Positions 52,940 through 60,793 of a stretch of DNA of 64,000 nucleotides are shown here, in pieces. The first letter of the stretch is position 1; each line of letters begins with the position of its first letter. Source of the stretch: Arcobacter suis CECT 7833 (lineage in GTDB: Bacteria > Campylobacterota > Campylobacteria > Campylobacterales > Arcobacteraceae); contig NZ_CP032100.1 of NCBI RefSeq assembly GCF_003544815.1, forward strand, positions 868,001 through 932,000, written 5' to 3'. Below the pieces are notes generated by a model. It was not told the origin of the DNA. It ran no database searches and was given only the letters and a program-made list of their open reading frames with translations. The position numbers and the translations under genes were made by a program.

Positions 52940-55045
52940 ATGGAATTTACTGAAAAAAATTTAACCGATAAATTAGGAATTTCTCAACAAGCTATTTCAA
53001 ATGCTCTAAAACTAACTCCTTGTGAATCTAAAAATATAGAAGGAAGTGCAAAACCAGTCAAACACTATAAGTTTGATGATTTGCCTCAAAGATATAAAGA
53101 TAAGCTCGAAGAGCTTGGACTTGCCCCAAAAAAAAAGGAAGAGCAAACCGACATTTCAAAAGCAAATTTTACAAAGACCTATTTATTGGCTACTCCTGAT
53201 AAACAAGAGATAGCAATCATGCGATGTAAGCTGATTAAGTTTTATCTTGCACGAAAATCAAATACAAATAGGATGAAGTGGTTAAAAGAGACTTTAAAAA
53301 ACAACATAGAGTTTACTTGTTTGGGTGATGTAACAGAGAGACAACTAGATACTTGGCTGAGAAAATATAAAGAGGCTGAGGCTGAGGGTAGCAATATAGT
53401 TGAAATTTTCATTGATAAAAGAGGAGGTGCTGCTGGAGCAGGAGTTAAAAGTTTAGATGAAAAGACCAAAGAGGTTGCTATTGCTTACTTTGTCAAAGAT
53501 AGCATTATAAATATCTCTGAAATTCATCTAAATATGAAACATAAATTCGGTGAATTAATGCCATCTTATGATGTTTTAAATAGATTTTATCGTGATTGGA
53601 AAGAGAAAAATCCAGTTTTCTATGAATTTGCAAAAAGTCCTGATAGTGCAAAAAATAAATATATGCCTGCCATTGGAAATGCAAGTGAAAAAGCTCAATA
53701 CAAAAATCATTATTGGGAGTTGGACTCAACACCTGCTGATATTATTTGTGCAGATGGAAAAAGATATGCAATTATGGCTGCAATTGATGTATTTACAAGA
53801 AGAGTTGTATTTCATGTATCTGAAACTTCAAGTGCATATAGTATTTCGCAACTTTTACGAAAAGCAATACTAAAACTTGGTATTCCTGAGAATGTAGTAA
53901 TTGATAATGGAAAAGACTATACATCAAATCACTTCATGAGTATTTGTTATAACTTGAAAATAAACCCAGTTATCGTGCCACCTTTTAGTGGAGATAAAAA
54001 ACCACATATTGAGCGAATGTTTGGAACTTTATCAAGGCAATTGTTTATGCAAGTGCCAGGATTTGTAGGAGCAAATGTATCTCAAAGAGCTCAAATACAA
54101 GCAAGACAATCTTTTGCACAAAAAATTAACTCCATTGAGAAATGGAAAAAGTTAAATGCCTCAAGAACTGAGGAAGAACAAAAAGTAATAAAAGATGCTT
54201 GGAAAATCAAGAAAGAAAACTTAGGGCTTAGGCTTGAAGTTCTTAAAACAGCTGATGAACTACAAGACTTATGTGATAAATGGGTTTTAAATATTCACGA
54301 GCAAGAAAAGCATAAAAGCTTAGGTATTAGTCCAGTTGCAAAATGGAATAGATGTCCTATGACTGTTAAATCAATACCAGATGCAAGTATGTTGAATCTA
54401 TTGTTAGGCGAAAGTATTATCAGAAAGATTGGTAAAAAAGGTATTGCATACGATGGGCTTAACTATTGGCATGATGATTTAATAGATCACATGGGTGAGA
54501 ATGCTTTTATATTAGTTCCTGATGATATGGGTTATATCTTTGTCCATAAAACAGATATGACTTTTATAGCAATTGCTGAAGACCCAGCACATACAGGTCA
54601 AAGTAGAGCAATGGCAAAAAGAGCAGCACAAAGATGGACCGCTCTTACAAAACATCTTGACAAGATGCTACATGAAGCTAAAAGTATTGCTGATATTACC
54701 ATCATGGATAGGATTGAAGCTGTTAAAGATAGAGTTGAAACTCATACAGTTGCTGTTACAAAACGAAGTGAAGTGATAGATGCAGTTATAAAAAATGCAC
54801 CAATTATTGAACTTGCAGATTTAAAAGCAATGGAAAAATCAAATAAATATGATTTCAAAAATAAAGATGAAGAGGGACTTCCTGCAAAAGTACTTCCAAG
54901 TGGAAGACCAGCATTTAAAACAAAAATAGAGAGGTTTATTTGGGTACTTGAACATCCTGAAGCAATAAATGAAAAAGACGAAGAGCTAATGGATAAATAC
55001 CCAGATTTATATGAGATTGCAAAATCTCAAGCAAAAGTAGGATAG
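52940..55045 (+). CDS. MuA-type DDE transposase
   Basis: The 701-residue product begins with a winged-HTH of the Mu kind (LGISQQAISNALKL), followed by end-binding domains, then the RNase H-like core with Asp262 (YWELDSTPAD), Asp322 (VVIDNGKDYTS) and Glu358 (KKPHIERMFG), spaced as D-60-D-35-E. The C-terminal domain (about 490-701) is basic. It cuts and joins phage ends during integration and replicative transposition. Confidence 0.93.
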   Translation: MEFTEKNLTDKLGISQQAISNALKLTPCESKNIEGSAKPVKHYKFDDLPQRYKDKLEELGLAPKKKEEQTDISKANFTKTYLLATPDKQEIAIMRCKLIKFYLARKSNTNRMKWLKETLKNNIEFTCLGDVTERQLDTWLRKYKEAEAEGSNIVEIFIDKRGGAAGAGVKSLDEKTKEVAIAYFVKDSIINISEIHLNMKHKFGELMPSYDVLNRFYRDWKEKNPVFYEFAKSPDSAKNKYMPAIGNASEKAQYKNHYWELDSTPADIICADGKRYAIMAAIDVFTRRVVFHVSETSSAYSISQLLRKAILKLGIPENVVIDNGKDYTSNHFMSICYNLKINPVIVPPFSGDKKPHIERMFGTLSRQLFMQVPGFVGANVSQRAQIQARQSFAQKINSIEKWKKLNASRTEEEQKVIKDAWKIKKENLGLRLEVLKTADELQDLCDKWVLNIHEQEKHKSLGISPVAKWNRCPMTVKSIPDASMLNLLLGESIIRKIGKKGIAYDGLNYWHDDLIDHMGENAFILVPDDMGYIFVHKTDMTFIAIAEDPAHTGQSRAMAKRAAQRWTALTKHLDKMLHEAKSIADITIMDRIEAVKDRVETHTVAVTKRSEVIDAVIKNAPIIELADLKAMEKSNKYDFKNKDEEGLPAKVLPSGRPAFKTKIERFIWVLEHPEAINEKDEELMDKYPDLYEIAKSQAKVG

Positions 55046-55053
55046 GAGAAAAG

Positions 55054-55758
55054 ATGCAACATAGATTTATACAAACAACAAACTTTATGCTTTGTTTGGA
55101 AGCAATGAGAGAGTTATCAAGGCTTCCACGAGATATGGAAAAAATGGGTCTGTTTTATGGAAATGCAGGGCGAGGTAAATCACTTATTATTGAGAAGTTA
55201 GCAATAGATGAGGGTGCTGCTTTGGTACGAACATTAGGAAGTTGGACTCCAAAACAAATGATGATAGATATTTGTGAAGCTTTGGAGATAGAAGATACGG
55301 GAACTACTTCAACCTTACAACATCGAATTATTGATGAACTAACTTTGAGTAAAAGAATATTGATAATAGATGAAGTTGATACTTTATTTATGAACGGTAA
55401 AAAACAACTTCTTTTAATGTTAAGAGATATTCACGATATGGCAAAAACTCCAATTATTCTAACTGGAATGGAACAATGTGACAAAATGTTTAAAAGAGAC
55501 ACTCACTACTATGAGAGATTTTCAAGAAAAGTAAAAATGGGTGATACAACACAGCATGATATAAAACAGCTTTGTTTGAATGCTGATATAACAATCGAGG
55601 ATGATTTAGTTGAACATTTTTTCACTAGATATGGAAATTTTAGACCCGTAAAAGTACTTTTAAATGCACTTGAAGAGTATTGTGAAAACAACGATTTATC
55701 AAGTGCTAGTTTGAATACTTTTAAGGCAAGTGGAGTGGAGAAAATCAATGCCAAATAA
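55054..55758 (+). CDS. MuB-type target-capture ATPase
   Basis: Walker A GNAGRGKSL (36-44) and Walker B RILIIDEVDTLF in a 234-residue AAA+ protein directly after the transposase. MuB-like proteins bind target DNA and activate MuA. The N-terminal HTH of Mu B is absent, as in the shorter family members. Confidence 0.88.
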   Translation: MQHRFIQTTNFMLCLEAMRELSRLPRDMEKMGLFYGNAGRGKSLIIEKLAIDEGAALVRTLGSWTPKQMMIDICEALEIEDTGTTSTLQHRIIDELTLSKRILIIDEVDTLFMNGKKQLLLMLRDIHDMAKTPIILTGMEQCDKMFKRDTHYYERFSRKVKMGDTTQHDIKQLCLNADITIEDDLVEHFFTRYGNFRPVKVLLNALEEYCENNDLSSASLNTFKASGVEKINAK

Positions 55759-56581
55759 ACTAGAAGAGAGGGTAAAACGATACATAAAGATGAAAAAATT
55801 CTTTATGTTGAGTGATGCATTACTCATAACAGGTATTTCAAAAGATACTCTCTTAAAGATACTTGAAAGACTTGAAAAAGAGGGTTTAATTATTCAAGAT
55901 AGGGATGAGAAATCTCTAATGAATAGGTCTTATACGGTTTTTTCAAGGCATGAAAAGAGAGCAATATCATCTAAAAGTGAAGATAAAAAGATAGATATAG
56001 AATTAATAAAATCTATCAATAAAGTTGCAAATATATTAGTAAAAGGAGAGCTACAAAGTAGGGTTTATTATGAAGTTCTCAATGAGTCAAAGCTTAGTAA
56101 AGGTGTGTTTGCAAAAGTAGTAAATGTATTGTTAAAGCTTGGAGTTTTAAAAGAGCATAAAAAAGAGCTGGAGATAAAACAAAATAGAACTTTTGAGATT
56201 GATAAAAGTTTATTGGATACTTTACTTACATTTCATAAGCAAAAAAAATATAAAGATATTCAAGAGATACTTGATGATAAGAAACCTTTGCGTTACGTGG
56301 CTGTACCAAAAGAACTTACACAAGTATTGAATGTGATTATAGGAAATGAAGTTTTAAAAAGAGATGAATTGGCATATCAATCAGGAGTTACTAGAAAAAG
56401 GTTATCAGATTGGTGGCAAATATTAAAAAAACTTGGGATTAGGATTGATAGTTTTAAAGAAAATGAAAACGATAGGGTTTCTTATATTTTTTCAAGCAAA
56501 AGAGCAAGGGTTGTTTTAGCATATATAAACAATGGAGCTTATGAAAAAGATAAGGAACTGAAACACCTATGGACGCACTAG
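55748..56581 (+). CDS. Winged-helix early protein
   Basis: From ATG 55748 (MPNKLEERVKRY) the product of about 277 residues has three helix-turn-helix-like units: LSDALLITGISKDTLLKILE, SKLSKGVFAKVVNVLLKLGV and KRDELAYQSGVTRKRLSDWW. It is probably a DNA-binding regulator or replication accessory. A perfect-looking transposase-type site lies inside the gene at 56223-56244. Confidence 0.55.
   Translation: MPNKLEERVKRYIKMKKFFMLSDALLITGISKDTLLKILERLEKEGLIIQDRDEKSLMNRSYTVFSRHEKRAISSKSEDKKIDIELIKSINKVANILVKGELQSRVYYEVLNESKLSKGVFAKVVNVLLKLGVLKEHKKELEIKQNRTFEIDKSLLDTLLTFHKQKKYKDIQEILDDKKPLRYVAVPKELTQVLNVIIGNEVLKRDELAYQSGVTRKRLSDWWQILKKLGIRIDSFKENENDRVSYIFSSKRARVVLAYINNGAYEKDKELKHLWTH
56223..56244 (-). 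repeat. Internal transposase-type site
   Basis: On the minus strand the segment reads TTTGC-TTATGAAATG-TAAGTA, close to the left-end sites (TATGAAATGTAGGTA core). It is coding (LTFHKQ) yet keeps the full motif. It could be an internal binding site or a decoy for the transposase or repressor. Confidence 0.5.
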
Positions 56582-56796
56582 AAATACTAAAAGAAAAAAT
56601 TAAAGAAAAATCCATAGGAAAAGTTGCCATTGAACTAGGGCTATCCAAAGCTACAATCAGTCTAGTTGCTAGAAAAAAATACCCAAATCCCCAAAAAATA
56701 TACTCAAAAATCAAAGAACATTACAAACAAGAAATTATAGGTGTACAAAGTACAACAACAGATTTAATGCAACTTTTAAAGGAGATAGATTCATGA
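56569..56796 (+). CDS. HTH early protein
   Basis: The 75-residue product has an HTH (IGKVAIELGLSKATISLVAR) and overlaps both neighbours. Likely a small early transcription factor. Confidence 0.55.
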   Translation: MDALEILKEKIKEKSIGKVAIELGLSKATISLVARKKYPNPQKIYSKIKEHYKQEIIGVQSTTTDLMQLLKEIDS

Positions 56797-56915
56797 CTAC
56801 TGCAATGTATATAGTGATATGTTTCTTATGCTTTCTAGGAGGATTTATCCTAAATGAAGTGCTAAGAACTAAAAGAGAAGATAAAGAAAAAATACCATTT
56901 AAGGAGACGAAATGA
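56793..56915 (+). CDS. 40-residue single-pass membrane microprotein
   Basis: MTTAMYIVICFLCFLGGFIL forms one membrane helix, followed by a charged tail (LRTKREDKEKIPFKETK). Start and stop overlap the neighbouring genes by 4 bp (ATGA) on each side, strong evidence of coupled translation. Function unknown. Confidence 0.6.
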   Translation: MTTAMYIVICFLCFLGGFILNEVLRTKREDKEKIPFKETK

Positions 56916-57193
56916 ATGCAACAGACCAAAAAACAGTACAAATTGTAGGGAATAAATATATTCACATGGAAAATTCTAAAACAGTAAATAATGAGTTGGT
57001 TTACACTATTAGAAATGGTGCATTAGTAATGCAATTAAATAAAGAAAGTGCAGAGCTTGTTAGTATAACTTTACAAGAATGGTTAAAACAAGAAGATAAC
57101 GAAGAAACAAAGTTAAGAATGCTGAGAAATAAAGCAAATCAAAATAGTTCTAAAAAATATCCTCTTGGTGATGATAGCGAAGAGCATTCATAG
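56912..57193 (+). CDS. Small early protein, unknown
   Basis: The 93-residue product has a beta-rich N-terminal half and a C-terminal charged helix (QEWLKQEDNEETKLRMLRNK). It closes the first early gene block; a hairpin terminator follows at once. Confidence 0.5.
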   Translation: MNATDQKTVQIVGNKYIHMENSKTVNNELVYTIRNGALVMQLNKESAELVSITLQEWLKQEDNEETKLRMLRNKANQNSSKKYPLGDDSEEHS

Positions 57194-57227
57194 AGCTCAC
57201 AATGGTGAGCTTTATTGAGTACTCAAA
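57194..57227 (+). terminator. Hairpin and GAGTACTC palindrome
   Basis: AGCTCAC/GTGAGCT with a 4-nt loop (57194-57211) is followed by TTTATT, then by the palindrome TTGAGTACTCAA (57216-57227). TTGAGTACTCA also occurs in the early leader hairpin loop near 52411. The first is a likely terminator; the second may be a protein site. Confidence 0.5.
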
Positions 57228-57249
57228 AAATAAATTATAAGGAGAATAT

Positions 57250-57915
57250 ATGCCTAAAGTAAATGGAGCTGGGCAATGGTGCAATAAGGAAGGTGTTTAT
57301 GTACATAAAGACATGGTGACTATTGATAAGCAACTTGAAGATGATGTTGTTGAAAGATTAACAGCAGGTGCAATTGACTTACAAGTTCTTTTATTAAGAT
57401 TTAAAACTCAAGCTTTTGAGGAGTGTTATGGATTTGTAGATTTACTTCGACAAAAGTACAACATGGAGCGAATCACTTCAAAGAGTGGAACTGTTACATT
57501 AAAGTCTTTTGATGGAACAAAAGTAGTTGAAATTCAAGTTGCAAAACTTATATCTTTTGACCAAAAACTAAGTCTTGCAAAAGAAAAGATTGATGAGTAT
57601 TTAACTCTTAAAACAAACGGAGCTGATGCTGAAATTCAAACATTAATCACAAGAGTATTTGATGTAAAGAATGGAAAAGTTGATGCAAAACAAATCCTGA
57701 GTTTAAAATCTTATCCAATTCAACATGTACTTTGGAAAGAAGCTATGACTATGATTGATGATGCTACAGAGATTGCAGGAACAAAATCATATATCAGATT
57801 TAAACATAGAAAAAATGGTGAAGTTGATGGAGCTTTAGAAAATATAGTTTTAGATTTAGCAGGTTTAGAAATAGCAGTTGAAGATAAAAAGCTGGTAACA
57901 GGAGAGCAAGTATGA
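57250..57915 (+). CDS. DUF3164 family protein
   Basis: The 221-residue product shows the family outline: KDMVTIDKQLEDDVVERLTA, a KTQAFEECYGFVDLLRQKY block, SFDGTKVVEIQVAKLISFDQ and IRFKHRKNGEVDGALENIVL. DUF3164 genes are typical of the early region of Mu-like phages. Function unknown; AAGGAGAATAT precedes the ATG. Confidence 0.75.
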   Translation: MPKVNGAGQWCNKEGVYVHKDMVTIDKQLEDDVVERLTAGAIDLQVLLLRFKTQAFEECYGFVDLLRQKYNMERITSKSGTVTLKSFDGTKVVEIQVAKLISFDQKLSLAKEKIDEYLTLKTNGADAEIQTLITRVFDVKNGKVDAKQILSLKSYPIQHVLWKEAMTMIDDATEIAGTKSYIRFKHRKNGEVDGALENIVLDLAGLEIAVEDKKLVTGEQV

Positions 57916-58448
57916 GTGAGAATCAAACTAATAAAGGCTTTTTTGATGAAGCTTTTACAACAGTTCTAAAAATTGAAAAAGGTTATGTAAATAGCAAGTT
58001 TGATAATGGTGGTGAGACAAAGTTTGGGATAAGTAAGAAAACTTATCCTGAGCTTGATATTGCAAATCTTACTTTGGAAAAAGCAAAAACTATTTACTTT
58101 TATGACTTTTGGAATTGTGACCTTTTGAGATTATCAAATATCAAAGATAAAGAGATTGCAATTGAGCTGTTTGATACAAGTGTGAATATGGGACAAGATG
58201 ATGCAGGACTATTTCTACAAACTGCTTTAAATCATATAAATCGAAATCAAAGGATTTATAAAGATTTACCAACAACAGGTTATATCGGTTCTATGACTTT
58301 AGCTGCTTTAGAGATAGTTCTTAAAAGAGGTGAAAAGCAAAAGCTTTTAAAAGCTCTGAATGGAGAGCAATATAGAAAGTATGTGAAGATTATAGAAAAA
58401 AATCCTGAGCAAGAAATGAATTTTGTTGGCTGGTTGGAAAGGGTTTAA
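57912..58448 (+). CDS. GH108 lysozyme-like endolysin
   Basis: KIEKGYVNSKFDNGGETKFG carries the catalytic Glu and the GGETKFGIS signature; EIAIELFDTSVNMGQDDAGL and a C-terminal peptidoglycan-binding-like part follow. The 178-residue product is an N-acetylmuramidase without a signal peptide. Its place in the early region, apart from a late lysis cassette, is seen in other Mu-like phages. Confidence 0.82.
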   Translation: MSENQTNKGFFDEAFTTVLKIEKGYVNSKFDNGGETKFGISKKTYPELDIANLTLEKAKTIYFYDFWNCDLLRLSNIKDKEIAIELFDTSVNMGQDDAGLFLQTALNHINRNQRIYKDLPTTGYIGSMTLAALEIVLKRGEKQKLLKALNGEQYRKYVKIIEKNPEQEMNFVGWLERV

Positions 58449-58449
58449 G

Positions 58450-58677
58450 ATGTTAGAAGAGTTATTTAATGTTTTGAAAGCAGATTGTAAAAACTTTGAT
58501 TTGCAATATGAAAAAGGCAAGTATAGACTTGTCCTTGATGGAGCAAAAGATTTTACAGGTGATACAGTTGAAGAGGTTCTAAATAAAGCTGTTGATTGGC
58601 TTGATAGTGATGATTCTAAACCTAATATGGAAATTAATTATAAAGCTTTGGGTTATGAAAGTGATGGTAGAGAATGA
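58450..58677 (+). CDS. Small early protein, unknown
   Basis: From ATG 58450 the product (75 residues) reads MLEELFNVLKADCKNFDLQY and ends SDGRE. Its stop overlaps the start of a 36-codon gene. No family recognised. Confidence 0.5.
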   Translation: MLEELFNVLKADCKNFDLQYEKGKYRLVLDGAKDFTGDTVEEVLNKAVDWLDSDDSKPNMEINYKALGYESDGRE

Positions 58678-58784
58678 TACCTCAATCTAACGAGAAAGAA
58701 AAAATCATAACAAAAGAGCAAGAAGCTCTACAAGAACTAAAAGACAACGGTTTTACTATCGTTAAAGATTACTCGTCACGATGA
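58674..58784 (+). CDS. 36-residue microprotein (TKEQEA family)
   Basis: After a 12-residue leader (MIPQSNEKEKII) the product reads TKEQEALQELKDNGFTIVKD and ends YSSR. Eighteen of 24 residues equal the phage B microprotein at 5784-5876. ATGA overlaps link it to the genes on both sides. Its ends lie in the arms of an imperfect inverted repeat (CCTCA..ACGAG with CTCGT..TGAGG) that recurs at 59007-59068. Function unknown. Confidence 0.65.
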   Translation: MIPQSNEKEKIITKEQEALQELKDNGFTIVKDYSSR

Positions 58785-59005
58785 GGGGACAAATGCAATC
58801 TAAAAAAGACACACACAAAGAAGTACTTCTAAACAATGTTTTAGGAGTGCTTATAGGTTTAATAACTATGAGAATAATGCTTCCTTTAATAGAGGGTTTG
58901 AGTTTTGAAACACGAAGTATTATCATAGTTACAGTTATGTTTTGCCTTAGTTATACACGAGGCTATGCAATAAGAAGATTTTTTAATAAAAGGTTAATGT
59001 CCTGA
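58781..59005 (+). CDS. Small two-helix membrane protein
   Basis: The 74-residue product has two hydrophobic segments (about 18-35 and 44-60) and ends with basic residues (AIRRFFNKRLMS). A second ATG 4 codons in is possible. It may be a holin-like partner of the GH108 lysozyme upstream, but this is inference. Confidence 0.5.
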   Translation: MRGQMQSKKDTHKEVLLNNVLGVLIGLITMRIMLPLIEGLSFETRSIIIVTVMFCLSYTRGYAIRRFFNKRLMS

Positions 59006-59006
59006 A

Positions 59007-59068
59007 TAATACCTCAATCTGACGAGAAAACTTTTTATTAGTCTTAAAGAGTTCTCGTCGAAATGAGG
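59007..59068. repeat. Hairpin repeat element
   Basis: ATACCTCAATCTGACGAGAA at the left pairs with TTCTCGTCGAAATGAGGTA at the right (about 18 bp with few mismatches). The left arm repeats 58678-58698 with one change. The stem is strong enough to act as a terminator or RNA processing site. Confidence 0.55.
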
Positions 59069-59137
59069 TACTAAATAAATTAATTTCATAGAGCAGCTAT
59101 TGAGCTGTTCTATTGAGATTATTAGTAGGAGTAAATT

Positions 59138-59290
59138 ATGAAAAGAAAAATTATATTTTTTTATGTGTTTTTACCATTATTGTATGTAGAGATAGCTTTT
59201 TCTGAACTGGGAAGAGCTTATCGTAATCTATGCATAAATAGTAAATTTAGAGAAACTTATAAATTTTGTAAAAGGAAGTGGGAGATATGA
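59138..59290 (+). CDS. 50-residue secreted or membrane microprotein
   Basis: MKRKIIFFYVFLPLLYVEIA reads as a signal peptide or membrane anchor, followed by SELGRAYRNLC and a basic Cys-containing tail ending KFCKRKWEI. TAGGAG precedes the ATG at 59138, and the stop overlaps the next ATG (ATGA). Function unknown. Confidence 0.55.
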   Translation: MKRKIIFFYVFLPLLYVEIAFSELGRAYRNLCINSKFRETYKFCKRKWEI

Positions 59291-59598
59291 ACATACTATC
59301 AGTTAATACAGGTGATGCAAAACTTGATGAAGCCTATAAGAACATCCAAGTTCATATTTGCACCTTTGATAAGTTTATAGAGTTTGAGAATTATTTTAAT
59401 TCTATCGTAAAAACAGATGATAAAGAAGTGCTTTTAAGATGGCTTTTAAAAGTGCTGTTTGTTGAGTTTAAATATGGAAGAGAGCAAATCAAACATGACT
59501 TTGATATTTTGCTTGAGAGAGTAAGTCCTAGTGATAAAGAACTATTAGAAAGATGGTTAAAAGAAAAATTAGAGAAAGTGAGAGATGAAAATGTTTAA
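59287..59598 (+). CDS. Early protein, unknown
   Basis: I take ATG 59287 rather than GTG 59278. The product of about 103 residues is helical (KEVLLRWLLKVLFVEFKYGR, then a leucine-rich end LLERWLKEKLEKV). It overlaps the ATPase gene by 14 bp. No family recognised. Confidence 0.5.
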   Translation: MNILSVNTGDAKLDEAYKNIQVHICTFDKFIEFENYFNSIVKTDDKEVLLRWLLKVLFVEFKYGREQIKHDFDILLERVSPSDKELLERWLKEKLEKVRDENV

Positions 59599-60499
59599 TT
59601 TTTTAAAAGGAAATACTTTAGTTAAAGAAGATTTTTCTTTGGATGAAAAAGTAGAATATATTAAAGATTTTTTATACTCTAATAGTGTAACCCTGATATA
59701 TTCTCCTCCCAAAAAAGGTAAAACATGGCTTGGATATGGAATTACTACAACTTTGGCGAAAAGAAGTGATATAAGAAGAATAATTTATGTAGACATGGAT
59801 AATGGTCTTAGCTCTTTGGCTGAGAGAAAAATAGATGATAAGTTAATAAATCATCCTAAAATTGAATATGTTAGTCGTGCGAAGATTAGTTGCTCTCCAA
59901 TAGAATATTTAAGACAAATAGATGAGGAAGCAAAGAGAGATAATTATAAAGATGTGACTTTTGTATTTGAAACTACAAAGGATTTTGTAGATACAGATAG
60001 TAAAAGTCAATCTGAAGAGTTTATGAAAATTATCATGAGAATAAGAGATGCAGGTGCAACTGTTATCATAATGCATCATGCAACAAAATCAGGAAATACA
60101 ATATCAGGAGTTCAAGTATTCATAAACTCTCCTGATAATGTTTATGAAATGACTCAAAAAGCTAGAGAAGAAAATATGTTGCATTTTATGTTAAATGTAA
60201 CATACTCACGAAATCTTGTAAAAGATATTGGAGTGAGTGTAAATACTAAAACCTTAGAACTTACAAAACTTGATGAAGTTTATTCAACCATGAGTGAATA
60301 TGAAGAAAACTTTGTAAGAAAAGCAAAAGAGATTCTAAATAAAAATCCTGATGGATTAGGACAAACAGAACTTTTAAATCAAATTGGATATGAAAAAACA
60401 GATAAAACTGCAAGGGATACTTTGGATAAGTTTACCGATAAATTTTGGAGTAAATACCAAGAAAAGAAAGGTAAACCTATAACTTATACTTCAATTTAG
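59585..60499 (+). CDS. RepA-like AAA_25 ATPase
   Basis: Walker A YSPPKKGKTWLG, IIYVDMDNGLSSLAERK, VTFVFETTKDFVD (Walker B region) and TVIIMHHATKSGN give a RecA-fold ATPase of the RepA/AAA_25 kind. The C-terminal 60 residues form a winged helix (GLGQTELLNQIGYEKTDKTA). 304 residues. Such proteins act as hexameric replication helicases of plasmids or phages. A 28-bp inverted repeat follows the stop. Confidence 0.72.
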   Translation: MKMFNFLKGNTLVKEDFSLDEKVEYIKDFLYSNSVTLIYSPPKKGKTWLGYGITTTLAKRSDIRRIIYVDMDNGLSSLAERKIDDKLINHPKIEYVSRAKISCSPIEYLRQIDEEAKRDNYKDVTFVFETTKDFVDTDSKSQSEEFMKIIMRIRDAGATVIIMHHATKSGNTISGVQVFINSPDNVYEMTQKAREENMLHFMLNVTYSRNLVKDIGVSVNTKTLELTKLDEVYSTMSEYEENFVRKAKEILNKNPDGLGQTELLNQIGYEKTDKTARDTLDKFTDKFWSKYQEKKGKPITYTSI

Positions 60500-60500
60500 T

Positions 60501-60575
60501 GCAACCGTTACAACCACTACAACTACCATAAACAAAGGCTTATAATATGGTGGTTGTATAGGTTGTAATGGTTGC
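60501..60575. repeat. 28-bp inverted repeat rich in TACAAC
   Basis: Left arm 60501-60528 and right arm 60548-60575 match at 24 of 28 positions, separated by 19 bp. Each arm contains TACAAC or GTTACAACC units like those at 50307-50375. It follows the RepA-like gene directly, so it may be a terminator, or a binding site or origin for that protein. Confidence 0.6.
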
Positions 60576-60579
60576 CTAC

Positions 60580-60663
60580 TTATTTAATTAACAAATCACC
60601 AATTAAAAGAATCAGTTTTAATAATTCAATAATCAAAAAAATAAGTTTTAATAAACATATCAT
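60580..60663 (-). CDS. 27-residue hydrophobic peptide, toxin-like
   Basis: MICLLKLIFLIIELLKLILL is followed by IGDLLIK. An almost exact internal duplication (LLKLIFLIIE/LLKLILLIGD) is visible in DNA and protein. TAGGAG lies 7 nt before the ATG. The composition is that of membrane peptides of type I toxin-antitoxin systems or small holins. It lies antisense in an otherwise gene-free gap between two rightward genes. Confidence 0.45.
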   Translation of the reverse strand: MICLLKLIFLIIELLKLILLIGDLLIK

Positions 60664-60681
60664 ATCTTTCTCCTATTTTAT

Positions 60682-60717
60682 TAAAAGAAGAGTTATTTTT
60701 TTAATCTTCTTCTTTTA
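60682..60717. terminator. Hairpin TAAAAGAAGA/TCTTCTTTTA
   Basis: A 10-bp stem with a 16-nt loop is followed by TTTG. It lies between the RepA-like gene and gemA and just upstream of the antisense peptide gene. Confidence 0.45.
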
Positions 60718-60793
60718 TTTGCAAATTTTAGTAAAACAAAAAATTTGTAAAAAGGGGGGGTAATCATAAAAACAGTATCAAAAAGGAAAAAAT

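Noticed and set aside
60572-60763. Rightward 63-codon frame after the RepA-like gene
   Set aside because: TTG start without a ribosome site, low-complexity Ile/Phe/Lys product, and it overlaps a better-supported minus-strand peptide gene and two hairpins.
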